Assembly (NCBI GenBank): GCA_045592745.1
Contig: JAZNVH010000010.1
Coordinates: 97,122-161,121, forward strand
Direction: 5' to 3'
Length of the DNA: 64,000 nt
DNA from: Aphodoplasma sp045592745
GTDB taxonomy: Bacteria; Bacillota; Clostridia; UBA1381; UMGS1253
A model generated the notes under the pieces. The model saw only the letters and a program-made list of their open reading frames with translations. It was not told the DNA's origin and ran no database searches. Both the position numbers and the translations under genes were made by a program. Below, piece by piece: positions 7,211 to 16,003 of this stretch. Positions within the stretch are counted from its first letter, which is position 1. Each line of letters opens with the position of its first letter.

Positions 7211-9052
7211 ATGATAGATAAAATTGACAAAATTTTAATGTCGGTACAAAAGCCCGTGCAGTATACGGGCGGAGAGCTTGGCATGGTAAAAAAAGATGCA
7301 GACAGCGTTGATATTCGCTTTGCATTTTGTTTTCCTGACAATTATGAAGTGGGTATGTCGCATCTTGGTATGAAGATACTTTATCATCTTTTAAATGAGC
7401 GCAATGATACCTACTGTGAGCGTGTTTTTGCTCCGTGGCCAGATATGGAAGCAAAGATGCGCGAAAACGATATGAAGCTTTTTTCACTCGAAACTAAAAC
7501 GAGTGTGTGCGATTTTGACATAGTAGGTTTTACACTTATGTATGAGCTTTGCTATTCAAACGTTATAAATATGCTTGATTTGGCGGGAATAAAAATAAAA
7601 AGCAGCGATCGCGGTGAAGGTGAGCCGTTTGTATGTGCAGGCGGTGCGTGTGCGTATAATCCCGAACCGCTTGCCGACATGATAGACTTTTTTATCATGG
7701 GTGAGGGTGAAGAGGTTTTGCCCGAGGTTATGGACGCTTACAGTGAATGGAAAAAGAGTGGACAAAAACGCGAAAAGTTTTTAGAATCTATATGCGAAAT
7801 TGAGGGGATATACGTACCTGCATTTTATGATGTGACGTATAATGAAGATAAAACTATCGCATCATTTGAGCCAAATCGCGCGTGTGCAAAAAAGAAAATA
7901 AAAAAGCGCATAATCCACGATTTTGATAACTCATATTTTCCAGAGCAGCTTGTTGTTCCGTACGCAGAAACCGTTCACGACAGAGTGACACTTGAAATTT
8001 TCAGAGGATGTATACGCGGTTGCCGTTTTTGTCAGGCGGGATATGTGTATCGTCCCGTAAGAGAAAAAAATGCCAAAAAGCTTGTAGAGCTTGCAAAAAA
8101 GCTTGTATCGGCAACGGGGTATGAAGAAATTTCTCTTTGCTCTCTCAGTACAAGCGATTACACACAGCTTAGCGAGCTTACCGAAGGGCTTTTGGATGAA
8201 ATCTGTAAAAAGAAGGTTAATTTATCACTTCCTTCACTTCGTATTGATAATTTTTCGTTAGACCTTATGGAAAAGGTGCAGACTGTGCGAAAAAGCGGTA
8301 TTACCTTTGCGCCCGAAGCGGGAAGTCAGCGCCTTCGTGATGTTATAAAAAAAGGCGTTACCGAGCAGGATTTGCTTGATTCTGTTTCGCTTATATTCGG
8401 TGGCGGTTGGACAAATGTCAAGCTCTATTTTATGATAGGTCTTCCGACTGAAACGAGTGAGGATATTCTGGGAATTGGCGCGCTTTCGTCAAAGGTGCTT
8501 GACGAGTATTATAAGCTGCCAAAAGAAAGCCGACATGGTGCGCCACGTATAAGCGTAAGCGCATCAACCTTTGTTCCAAAGCCATTTACGCCTTTCCAAT
8601 GGGAAAGTCAGGATAATATTGAAACTATATATGAAAAACAAGGTATAGCAAGAAGTTCGATAAAATCAAAGCAGATAAAATTCAGTTGGCACGATGCCGA
8701 AACAAGCTTTCTTGAAGGCGTGTTTGCCCGAGGAGACAGAAGACTTTGTGATGTACTTATTGCGGCGCATAAAAATGGCTGTAAGTTTGATGGTTGGAAT
8801 GAATATTTTGATTTTGAAGCATGGCAAAAATCGTTTGAAGAGTGCGGCGTTGATGCGACATTTTATAATCAGCGCAAGCGCAGCTTTGACGAAATACTTC
8901 CATGGGACCATATTGATGTCGGCGTAAGTAAGACGTTTTTGGAAAAAGAGGCGCGTCTTGCATACGAAGAAAAGCTTACTCCAAACTGCAGAGAACAGTG
9001 CACAGGCTGCGGTGCTGCATGTTTTAAAGGGGGTATATGCGTTGAAAGGTAA
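7211..9052 (+). CDS. B12-binding radical-SAM protein, TIGR03960 family
   Basis: 613 residues from the ATG at 7211; upstream in-frame TTG codons lack a ribosome site and the family begins close to IDKILMSVQKP. Residues about 1-240 form a cobalamin-binding-like Rossmann domain (NYEVGMSHLG, GFTLMYELCYSNV). The radical-SAM core carries the CxxxCxxC cluster in GCIRGCRFCQAGYVYRP, and the protein ends with a cysteine-rich tail (CREQCTGCGAACF), a possible second metal site. Its stop overlaps the start of the DUF2344 gene, the usual partner. The function of this pair is unproven, with a role in tRNA, rRNA or ribosomal-protein modification often assumed. Confidence 0.92.
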   Translation: MIDKIDKILMSVQKPVQYTGGELGMVKKDADSVDIRFAFCFPDNYEVGMSHLGMKILYHLLNERNDTYCERVFAPWPDMEAKMRENDMKLFSLETKTSVCDFDIVGFTLMYELCYSNVINMLDLAGIKIKSSDRGEGEPFVCAGGACAYNPEPLADMIDFFIMGEGEEVLPEVMDAYSEWKKSGQKREKFLESICEIEGIYVPAFYDVTYNEDKTIASFEPNRACAKKKIKKRIIHDFDNSYFPEQLVVPYAETVHDRVTLEIFRGCIRGCRFCQAGYVYRPVREKNAKKLVELAKKLVSATGYEEISLCSLSTSDYTQLSELTEGLLDEICKKKVNLSLPSLRIDNFSLDLMEKVQTVRKSGITFAPEAGSQRLRDVIKKGVTEQDLLDSVSLIFGGGWTNVKLYFMIGLPTETSEDILGIGALSSKVLDEYYKLPKESRHGAPRISVSASTFVPKPFTPFQWESQDNIETIYEKQGIARSSIKSKQIKFSWHDAETSFLEGVFARGDRRLCDVLIAAHKNGCKFDGWNEYFDFEAWQKSFEECGVDATFYNQRKRSFDEILPWDHIDVGVSKTFLEKEARLAYEEKLTPNCREQCTGCGAACFKGGICVER

Positions 9053-9710
9053 ATATACATACAGATTTCGCTATGAAAAAACGCCCGAGGTAAGATACGT
9101 TTCGCATCTTGATTTTGTCAGAGTATTAAACCGCACTGTGCGTCGTTCGGGACTGCCAATAACGTATACAGAAGGTTTTAATCCGCATCCTGTAATGATG
9201 GTTGCGATGCCGCTTTCTGTTGGTGTTACCAGCGAGGATGAGTATATCGATATAGATTTTGACGAAAAAGTAGCTGAGCAGGAAGTGCTAAAGCGCTTTA
9301 ATGATGCGTTTGGCGGTGGATTTATCGCTACGGCGGTAAAATGTCTTGGTGAAGGCGATTTAAGCCTTAAAAAGCTTGACGAGGCAAGATACAGAGTAAT
9401 CGTAGAGCAGGAAGGAACGGACATCCCTGACATAGATGCTTTTTTGTCGCGTGATACGATTGTTGTATCTAAAAAAAGTAAGAGCACAACAAAAGATGTA
9501 GATATTAAAAATGATATAAAATCGCTCAAAATTGTGAGCACAGAGGGAAATTATATCACGTTTGATATCGATGTTCCTGCAGGAAATGAATATAATTTAA
9601 AACCGGAGCTTGTTATACATGCGATGGACAAGTATCTTGATGGTTTTAATGTTAAATTTGTACTCGCTCACAGAACTGCACTTTTATGCAAAGGACAAAG
9701 ATTTATATAA
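9042..9710 (+). CDS. DUF2344 / TIGR03936 radical-SAM-associated protein
   Basis: 222 residues from the TTG at 9042, 9 nt after AAAGGGGG; this start overlaps the preceding gene by 11 nt, as is normal for this pair. The N-terminus is characteristic: YRFRYEKTPEVRYVSHLDF, then RSGLPITYTEGFNPHPVM and MPLSVGVTS. The protein is the invariable companion of TIGR03960 radical-SAM proteins and is assumed to act on the same substrate. In many Firmicutes the pair precedes rng, rplU and rpmA; here a VOC gene follows instead. Confidence 0.9.
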   Translation: MKGKYTYRFRYEKTPEVRYVSHLDFVRVLNRTVRRSGLPITYTEGFNPHPVMMVAMPLSVGVTSEDEYIDIDFDEKVAEQEVLKRFNDAFGGGFIATAVKCLGEGDLSLKKLDEARYRVIVEQEGTDIPDIDAFLSRDTIVVSKKSKSTTKDVDIKNDIKSLKIVSTEGNYITFDIDVPAGNEYNLKPELVIHAMDKYLDGFNVKFVLAHRTALLCKGQRFI

Positions 9711-9749
9711 GCTTTATATAAATATAAATTAAACTTAGGAGGAATAAAA

Positions 9750-10136
9750 ATGGTAAAAGGAATTGAACATGTAGCTATATTTTCAAAGGATTCAAAGGCA
9801 CTAAGTGATTGGTACAAAGAGATGTTTGATTTAAAAATCGTATATGATAACGGCAAGGGAACATACTTTTTGGCTTTTGAGAGCGGCGATATGATTGAGT
9901 TTTGTATGACAGATGTGCTTGAAGACAAAAAGCATGAAAAGACATCGGGTATTCGCCATTTTGCATTCTCAATTGATGATGCTGATTTTGAGCCTATGGT
10001 TAAAAAGTTAAAGGACTCGGGTGCAGAGGTTGTAGCTGATGTTGTGGCGAACGCAAAGGGAATCAAGACATTCTTTTTCCGTGATATAGACGGAAATGTA
10101 TCACATCTTATTGTAAGACCTGAGCCGCTTGTATAA
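9750..10136 (+). CDS. VOC-family (glyoxalase-like) protein
   Basis: 128 residues with an excellent AGGAGG ribosome site. It has the paired beta-alpha-beta-beta-beta modules of the vicinal oxygen chelate fold: IEHVAIFSKDSKALSDWYKE at the start, a middle GIRHFAFSIDD and a final FFFRDIDGNVSHLIVRP. Candidate metal ligands are His and Glu residues in these strands (IEHV, MIEF, RHFAF, SHLIV). Members isomerise or lyse small thioester, aldehyde or phenolic substrates or bind drugs. The substrate is unknown. The next gene starts 18 nt after its stop, so it is probably co-transcribed with the LUD-domain gene. Confidence 0.85.
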   Translation: MVKGIEHVAIFSKDSKALSDWYKEMFDLKIVYDNGKGTYFLAFESGDMIEFCMTDVLEDKKHEKTSGIRHFAFSIDDADFEPMVKKLKDSGAEVVADVVANAKGIKTFFFRDIDGNVSHLIVRPEPLV

Positions 10137-10154
10137 GCAGTCTGGAGGAAAAAC

Positions 10155-10793
10155 ATGGAAGCTATAAAAAGATGGCGCAGAGAGTGCGTTGCAAAGCAAA
10201 CTATAGAAGCTTTGAAAGATAAAGGGTATAATGCTGTTTATGTTGAAAATATTGATGCTGTACGTGCTGTAGTAGCGTCGCTTATACCTCAGGGAGCGAG
10301 CGTGGCTGTTGGAGGAAGTGTGACACTTAATGAAACGGGTGTGCTTTCGGACATACAAAGCGGTGCATATAATTTTATTGACCGCTATAATCAGGCAAGC
10401 AGTGAGGATACATACAAAAAGCTTCGCGAAAGCTTTTTTGCAGACTTTTTTGTGACAAGCACAAATGCGATTACAAAAAACGGCGAGCTTATAAATATTG
10501 ACGGTACGGGCAACAGAACGAGCGCAATGGAGTTTGGACCAAAAAACGTAATTGTTATTGCGGGCGCAAACAAAATTGTGCGTGATATAAATGAAGGCAT
10601 AGTGCGTGTAAAACAGATTGCACCCATGAATGCTAAGCGTTTAAATCGCTCCACTCCGTGCACAGTTGACGGAAAATGCCATGAATGTACGTGCGAGCAG
10701 AGGATATGTAACATCACAAGTATCATACATAACTGTTACAGATTTCCGGGTAGGATTACAGTGATTTTGGTTCCTGAAGAGCTTGGTTATTAA
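10155..10793 (+). CDS. LUD-domain (LutC-like) protein
   Basis: 212 residues; ATG at 10155 after a GGAGG site. It matches the LUD fold of lactate-utilisation proteins LutC and LutB: VAVGGSVTLNETG, FVTSTNAITKNGELINIDGTGNR, then FGPKNVIVIAGANKIV. Near the C-terminus is a cysteine group (CTVDGKCHECTCEQRIC) that could hold metal or a cluster. LutABC oxidises L-lactate, but lutA and lutB are absent here; single LUD genes are frequent in Clostridia and have no proven role. A strong bidirectional terminator follows. Confidence 0.85.
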   Translation: MEAIKRWRRECVAKQTIEALKDKGYNAVYVENIDAVRAVVASLIPQGASVAVGGSVTLNETGVLSDIQSGAYNFIDRYNQASSEDTYKKLRESFFADFFVTSTNAITKNGELINIDGTGNRTSAMEFGPKNVIVIAGANKIVRDINEGIVRVKQIAPMNAKRLNRSTPCTVDGKCHECTCEQRICNITSIIHNCYRFPGRITVILVPEELGY

Positions 10794-10803
10794 AAACGAT
10801 AAG

Positions 10804-10839
10804 AAAATACCCTTGAAAGTGAAATTTCAAGGGTATTTT
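10804..10839. terminator. Bidirectional terminator between LUD gene and valS
   Basis: A perfect 15-bp stem (AAAATACCCTTGAAA and its complement) with a 6-nt loop. T-rich ends on both strands serve the converging LUD and valS genes. Confidence 0.92.
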
Positions 10840-10852
10840 TATATGCGGTAAA

Positions 10853-13483
10853 TTATTTCAAAGCTGCAATGCTTTCTTCAACCTTTTTAAGCATTTCGGC
10901 ATATTTTTTGCCCTTAGCGGCCTCTGCTTCTACAACAGCGGCAGGCGCTTTGTCGGTAAAGCCTTTGTTTGAAAGCTTGCTTTCGACTCTTTTTATCTCA
11001 CTAATAAGAGTTTGCTTTTCCTTTTCAAGACGCGTCAGCTCTTTTTCTTTGTCAACAAGCTCTTCCATAGGAAGATATATGCTTGCGCCTTCAACAACGA
11101 TGCATACACTGCCTTCCGATATGCCGCCGTTGTCTTTTACAACGCTCACGCCCTGAGCGCTTGCAAGCTTTTCGAAAAATCCGATTCCGCTTGAAAATAC
11201 GTCTGTAAGCTCTGTTACAATTATAAGACTGCACTTCTTTGAAGGCGGAACATTCATTTCGCTTCTTGTATTACGGATGCTCTTGATTGCCTCCATAATA
11301 AGTGACATATTTTTCTCATCGGCTGCAAAATTAAGCTTTTCATCATATTTTGGCCAGTCGCTTATCATAATGCTTTCGCCAACGTGTGGCAAATGTTGCC
11401 ATATTTCTTCAGTGATAAAGGGCATAAACGGATGAAGTAGTTTCATTGTTTCTGACAAAACGTATGTGAGTACATACTGAGCAGTTATACGCGACGGATT
11501 TTCAGTGTCAAACAGACGCGGTTTTACAAGTTCGATATACCAGTCGCAATAATCGTCCCATATAAAGTCGTAAATCTTTGAAAGTGCAACGCCAAGCTCG
11601 AATTTGTCAAGATTGTCGGTAACTTCTTTTACGACGTTATTAAACTTACTTATAATCCACTTATCTTCGAGTGCAAGCTCGCTCGCATCGGGAAGTTTGT
11701 TATCATTGATTTCAAGATTCATCAAAACAAAACGCGATGCGTTCCATATCTTATTTGCAAAGTTACGGCTTGCCTGTACCTTTTTATCTGAAAAACGCAT
11801 ATCGTTTCCTGGCGCATTACCTGTTATAAGTGTAAAACGAAGTGCGTCTGCACCATATTTTTCGATGATTTCGAGCGGGTCAATACCGTTTCCAAGCGAT
11901 TTTGACATTTTGCGTCCCTGCTCATCACGAACAAGACCATGTATAAATACATGCTTAAACGGCTCACTCTTCATATGCTCTGCGCTTGAGAAAATCATTC
12001 TTGCAACCCAGAAGAATATGATATCATATCCCGTTACGAGTACTGATGTGGGGAAGAACTTTTCAAGCTCGGTTGTCTTATTTGGCCAGCCAAGTGTCGA
12101 AAACGGCCATAGTGCTGATGAAAACCATGTATCAAGAACGTCGGGGTCCTGCTTTACGCTGCCCCCGCACTTGGGACATACATCTACGGGTGTTTTTGAA
12201 ACAACTGTTTCGCCGCACGCGTCGCAGTAATATGCGGGTATTCTGTGTCCCCACCAAAGCTGACGCGAAATGCACCAGTCGTGCACATTTTCCATCCAGT
12301 TTAAATATGTCTTTGTAAATCTTTCGGGAACAAACTGTGTTTTTCCTTCTGTTACGATTTTTATAGCCTCTTTTGCAAGCGGCTCCATTTTAACAAACCA
12401 CTGCTTTGATGTGATAGGCTCAACTGTTGTGCCGCAACGATAGCACTGACCCACATTGTGTGAATGTGGCTCGATTTTTACAAGAAAACCACCTTCTTCA
12501 AGGTCAGCTACAATCTGTTTTCTTGCTTCGTAACGGTTAAGTCCTTCATATTTTCCACCAAAGGAGTTTATAGTTGCATCGTCGTTCATAACCTTTATTT
12601 GCTCAAGGTTATGACGAAGACCAACCTCAAAGTCATTCGGGTCATGCGCAGGTGTAATTTTAACTGCGCCTGTACCAAAATCTTTGTCAACGTATTCGTC
12701 GGCAATAATCGGTATCTCACGTCCAACAAGCGGAAGCACAAGCATCTTTCCAACAAGGTGAGTATATCTTTCGTCATCAGGATGAACTGCAACAGCAGTA
12801 TCTCCCAAAAGTGTTTCAGGACGTGTTGTTGCGATTGTAAGATATTCGTCAGAATCTTTTACATAATATCTTATGTGCCAGAAATTTCCTTCGTGCTCTT
12901 CATACTCAACCTCAGCGTCAGAAAGCGCCGTAGCACAGCTTGGACACCAGTTTATAATTCTGCTGCCCTGATATATAAGTCCTTTTTTATAAAGGTTTAC
13001 AAATACCTCAAGAACGGCATCGGAGCATCCTTCGTCCATAGTAAAGCGCTCGCGGTCCCAGTCGCATGAACAACCGATTTTTTTAAGCTGGCTGATAATT
13101 CTGTCGCCGTATTGTTTTTTCCAGTCCCATACACGCTCCAAAAACGCCTCACGTCCAAGGTCGTAGCGGGTTTTGCCTTCTTCTTTTCGAAGAACTTCTT
13201 CAACCTTTATCTGTGTTGCGATACCTGCGTGGTCAGTGCCGGGAATCCAAAGAGCCTCAAAGCCTGACATACGCTTATAACGAATAAGGATATCCTGAAG
13301 TGTTTCGTCAAGAGCATGTCCCATGTGAAGCTGACCGGTAACGTTCGGGGGAGGAATTACAATTGTGAAAGGCTCTTTGTCGCTCTTTTCATCTGCATGA
13401 AAAAAGCCATTTTCCGTCCAGAATTTGTATAATCTGTCCTCAAACTGGGATGGTTCATAAGTTTTAGCAATATTGTCATTCAT
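10853..13483 (-). CDS. valS: Valyl-tRNA synthetase
   Basis: 876 residues, full length. It is a class I synthetase: the HIGH-type motif is PNVTGQLHMGHALDE (about residue 50), the CP1 editing domain contains TIATTRPETLLGDTAV, and KMSKSLGNG is the second signature. Zinc-binding-like knuckles (CDACGETV, CPKCGG) sit in the middle. The C-terminal 70 residues (from KEKELTRLEKE) form the tRNA-contacting coiled coil. It charges tRNA-Val and hydrolyses Thr-tRNA-Val. GGAGG precedes the ATG. Unlike many Firmicute valS genes it shows no T-box; transcription seems to come from the promoter at 13766-13794 through the small upstream gene. Confidence 0.98.
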   Translation of the reverse strand: MNDNIAKTYEPSQFEDRLYKFWTENGFFHADEKSDKEPFTIVIPPPNVTGQLHMGHALDETLQDILIRYKRMSGFEALWIPGTDHAGIATQIKVEEVLRKEEGKTRYDLGREAFLERVWDWKKQYGDRIISQLKKIGCSCDWDRERFTMDEGCSDAVLEVFVNLYKKGLIYQGSRIINWCPSCATALSDAEVEYEEHEGNFWHIRYYVKDSDEYLTIATTRPETLLGDTAVAVHPDDERYTHLVGKMLVLPLVGREIPIIADEYVDKDFGTGAVKITPAHDPNDFEVGLRHNLEQIKVMNDDATINSFGGKYEGLNRYEARKQIVADLEEGGFLVKIEPHSHNVGQCYRCGTTVEPITSKQWFVKMEPLAKEAIKIVTEGKTQFVPERFTKTYLNWMENVHDWCISRQLWWGHRIPAYYCDACGETVVSKTPVDVCPKCGGSVKQDPDVLDTWFSSALWPFSTLGWPNKTTELEKFFPTSVLVTGYDIIFFWVARMIFSSAEHMKSEPFKHVFIHGLVRDEQGRKMSKSLGNGIDPLEIIEKYGADALRFTLITGNAPGNDMRFSDKKVQASRNFANKIWNASRFVLMNLEINDNKLPDASELALEDKWIISKFNNVVKEVTDNLDKFELGVALSKIYDFIWDDYCDWYIELVKPRLFDTENPSRITAQYVLTYVLSETMKLLHPFMPFITEEIWQHLPHVGESIMISDWPKYDEKLNFAADEKNMSLIMEAIKSIRNTRSEMNVPPSKKCSLIIVTELTDVFSSGIGFFEKLASAQGVSVVKDNGGISEGSVCIVVEGASIYLPMEELVDKEKELTRLEKEKQTLISEIKRVESKLSNKGFTDKAPAAVVEAEAAKGKKYAEMLKKVEESIAALK

Positions 13484-13504
13484 AGTTTATTAAACCTCCA
13501 AAAG

Positions 13505-13696
13505 TCATATATAATCGGGAAGCACCGCAAGCACGGCGCATATTATTACAAGTATAAGCATCAAAAACTTAAATTTTATTATCTGTTGTTCTTCTGGCTC
13601 ATTTTTTGTGACGGCGTAGAGCACCTTTTTTGAAAGAAAAGAGGTGACGCCGAAAATGACGGCAAAAACAGCAACAGCTATTTTATAAATAAGCAT
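13505..13696 (-). CDS. Small two-helix membrane protein upstream of valS
   Basis: 63 residues from the ATG at 13696, chosen because GGAG lies 6 nt upstream; an in-frame ATG 20 codons earlier has no such site. The peptide begins MLIYKIAVAVFAVIFGVTSF, then has a charged linker (KNEPEEQQ) and a second hydrophobic segment ending AVLAVLPDYI. Two transmembrane helices are predicted by eye. It lies 21 nt before valS on the same strand and shares the promoter. I do not recognise the family. Confidence 0.6.
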   Translation of the reverse strand: MLIYKIAVAVFAVIFGVTSFLSKKVLYAVTKNEPEEQQIIKFKFLMLILVIICAVLAVLPDYI

Positions 13697-13765
13697 AAAA
13701 ATCTCCGTTCTACTGCGTGAAAGCAGCAAAAATTTTTTAATTTTTAATACAAACATACATAATAT

Positions 13766-13794
13766 AGTTTAGTGCAAACAGCTTAAAAAGTCAA
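13766..13794 (-). promoter_or_regulatory. Promoter of the valS operon
   Basis: TTGACT, a 17-nt spacer and TAAACT on the minus strand, about 70 nt before the start of the small membrane gene. Confidence 0.65.
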
Positions 13795-13889
13795 GTAAAA
13801 TATGGCATTTGTAATAAAAATGTCGATTTGTGTGCGCATATGTATATGTTTCATGTCATGAAGAATATGTTAATGATATATATTTATTT

Positions 13890-13918
13890 TTGACAAATTA
13901 TATAAGATATGTTATAAT
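13890..13918 (+). promoter_or_regulatory. Promoter of the S2P-scpA-scpB operon
   Basis: TTGACA, a 17-nt spacer and TATAAT: perfect sigma-A consensus, 36 nt before the TTG start of the protease gene and diverging from the valS promoter. Confidence 0.88.
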
Positions 13919-13954
13919 AGATATAAATATAAAAAACAAAACGGAGGAGATTTT

Positions 13955-14647
13955 TTGCTTCTGTCATCTATTGGCTCATCTGATAGCCTTGTTCAGCTTT
14001 TGATTGAACTTATAATGCGTTTGCCGGCGGTAATACTTGCAATTTCGTTTCACGAGGCGGCGCATGGATATATAGCGTATAAATGCGGCGACCCTACGGC
14101 AAAAATGATGGGGCGTGTTACGATGAATCCGGTTGCGCATTTTGATTTAATCGGCACGCTTAGTATGCTTTTGGCAGGTTTTGGATGGGCAAAGCCCGTT
14201 GTAGTAAATTCGAGAAATTTTAGACATATAAGACTTGATAGTGCGCTTGTTGCACTTGCAGGGCCTATGGCGAACTTTATAATGGCATTTGTTGCTGCTT
14301 TGGTTTACCGGTTTGTCTTGACTTTCGTCGAATTTTCCGGCGCGGCAGGACAGCTTGTAGGTATCGCAGCAAATATGGTATTTCAAATAGTGCTTATGAA
14401 TATAAGCCTTATGATTTTTAACCTTATTCCGATTCCACCGCTTGACGGGTCAAAGGTGCTGTTTTCGTTTTTGCCGGCAAAAGCGTATAATTTTATATTA
14501 AAGTATGAGCGTTATGGCTTTTTGATACTTTTTGTCGTAATTATGGTTGGAATACTTGATATACCAATAAGTATGGCGATGAGCTGGGTGCTTGGTATTT
14601 TATTTAATATGGCACACTGGATATTTTCCGTTTTCGGACTTTTTTAG
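13955..14647 (+). CDS. Site-2 protease family membrane metalloprotease (M50)
   Basis: 230 residues from a TTG start behind a GGAGGAGA site. The zinc motif HEAAH lies in SFHEAAHGYIAYKCG (about residue 32), and the second signature is IPPLDGSKV within a C-terminal membrane segment. About five or six hydrophobic helices are present and there is no PDZ domain, which places it with the short YwhC-like group rather than RseP. Such proteases cut transmembrane substrates, but targets of this group are mostly unknown. It often precedes scpA in Firmicutes, as here (36-nt gap). Confidence 0.93.
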   Translation: MLLSSIGSSDSLVQLLIELIMRLPAVILAISFHEAAHGYIAYKCGDPTAKMMGRVTMNPVAHFDLIGTLSMLLAGFGWAKPVVVNSRNFRHIRLDSALVALAGPMANFIMAFVAALVYRFVLTFVEFSGAAGQLVGIAANMVFQIVLMNISLMIFNLIPIPPLDGSKVLFSFLPAKAYNFILKYERYGFLILFVVIMVGILDIPISMAMSWVLGILFNMAHWIFSVFGLF

Positions 14648-14683
14648 ACTCGCGCAAAGATTTTGTAGACAGAGAGGATAAAA

Positions 14684-15457
14684 ATGGATAAGCTTACATT
14701 TAAACTTGAGGTGTTTGAGGGGCCACTTGATTTGCTTTTGCACCTTATAAGTAAAAATAAAGTCAGTATTTATGATATACCGATTGTTACTATTACCAAT
14801 CAGTATTTTGAAGCGCTCTCTGTTATGCAGGAGCTCGATTTGGAAATTTCAAGTGAGTTTTGTGTGATGGCGGCACAGCTTTTGTATATAAAGTCAAAGA
14901 TGCTTTTGCCAAAGCCGACGCTTGAAGAGGAGGAAGACCCACGCGAAGAGCTTGCAAAAAGACTTTTGGAATATCAAAAATATAAGCAGGCGTCGCAAAA
15001 GCTTAAAGAACGTGAATTTTATTATAAATATATGTATTTTAAAGAGCCAGACGAGATTGAGCCATTAACGCCGCCACCACCTGACAGCTACCCTATAGAA
15101 AAGCTTATGGAGGCGTTTTACGATGTGCTTGAACGCACAAAAAGAAGGGCGCCACCACCAAAGAAAAACTTTGATGGTATAGTAAAAAGGCGCGTTGTGT
15201 CGGTGCGCGATAGGGCAAACAGAATTGTAAATATGCTCGGCGCAAAAAAACGCATAAGTTTTACATCGCTTTTTGATGGTGATACAGACAAGCCCGAGCT
15301 TGTGGCGACATTTTTAGCGCTTCTGGAGCTTATACGTATGAATATGGTATATGCGCAGGACGAAAATGGTCAGATTGTTTTAAGCTGTGCACAAAATGGC
15401 GATAATGTAAATGGAGAAGATAGTATAAATGGAGAAGAATTTACAGGGAATTATTGA
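14684..15457 (+). CDS. scpA: Segregation and condensation protein A
   Basis: 257 residues; GAGAGGAT precedes the ATG. The N-terminal signature LTFKLEVFEGPLDLLLHLI and the following HLISKNKVSIYDIPI are diagnostic. The centre is a charged helical region (EEEEDPREELAKRLLEYQKY), and the C-terminal winged helix includes TSLFDGDTDKPELVATFLALLEL. ScpA is the kleisin that bridges the SMC heads and binds ScpB in the chromosome condensin. It overlaps scpB by 29 nt. A short Asn/Gly/Glu-rich tail (NGDNVNGEDSINGEE) looks repetitive and non-essential. Confidence 0.97.
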   Translation: MDKLTFKLEVFEGPLDLLLHLISKNKVSIYDIPIVTITNQYFEALSVMQELDLEISSEFCVMAAQLLYIKSKMLLPKPTLEEEEDPREELAKRLLEYQKYKQASQKLKEREFYYKYMYFKEPDEIEPLTPPPPDSYPIEKLMEAFYDVLERTKRRAPPPKKNFDGIVKRRVVSVRDRANRIVNMLGAKKRISFTSLFDGDTDKPELVATFLALLELIRMNMVYAQDENGQIVLSCAQNGDNVNGEDSINGEEFTGNY

Positions 15458-15983
15458 GAGCATACTCTTTGCAGCAGGCGAAGCGGTAAGAACAGATAAA
15501 ATTGCACAGATTGCTGATATATCGGTCGCACTCGCAAAGGAGGAGCTTGAAAAGCTTTCGGCATATTATACCGAGCAGCAACGTGGTTTTGCTCTTATAG
15601 AGCTTGATGACGGATATCAGATTTGTACAAGACCTGAGTATTATACATATGTACAGGCTATGGCAGGAATGAAAAGACAGCAGGGACTTTCAAACGCTGC
15701 ATTTGAGGCTCTTAGCATTATTGCATACAATCAGCCCGTAACCAAAGCGACGATAGAGTTTATACGCGGTGTAAACAGCGATGGCGCGGTACAGCGCCTT
15801 GTCGAGCGTGGACTTGTTGAGGAGCGCGGAAGGCTCGATTCGCCCGGCAAGCCAATACTTTATGGTACTACACAGGAATTTTTGCGCACCTTTGGGCTTA
15901 AAACACTTGGTGATTTGCCCGAGGTTGAGGCGCCGCTTCCAATGGAAGATGAAAATGAAAATCAGTTAAAGCTTGATATATAG
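15429..15983 (+). CDS. scpB: Segregation and condensation protein B
   Basis: 184 residues. The start begins MEKNLQGIIESILFAAGEAV and overlaps scpA by 29 nt, suggesting translational coupling. Two winged-helix domains are seen; the second carries the family motif ALSIIAYNQPVTKATIEFIRG followed by LVERGLVEERGRLDSPGKP and LYGTTQEFLRTFGL. ScpB dimers regulate the SMC-ScpA ring. The acidic tail after residue 165 is typical. Confidence 0.97.
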   Translation: MEKNLQGIIESILFAAGEAVRTDKIAQIADISVALAKEELEKLSAYYTEQQRGFALIELDDGYQICTRPEYYTYVQAMAGMKRQQGLSNAAFEALSIIAYNQPVTKATIEFIRGVNSDGAVQRLVERGLVEERGRLDSPGKPILYGTTQEFLRTFGLKTLGDLPEVEAPLPMEDENENQLKLDI

Positions 15984-16003
15984 CTAATTAGGAGATGAGG
16001 CAT

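Noticed and set aside
10155..10793. LutC with a lactate-utilisation role
   Set aside because: lutA and lutB are missing and single LUD proteins are widespread; only the domain is called.
12464..13069. 201-codon ORF opposite valS
   Set aside because: It lies wholly on the antisense of a certain gene, lacks a ribosome site and has no recognisable composition or motif.
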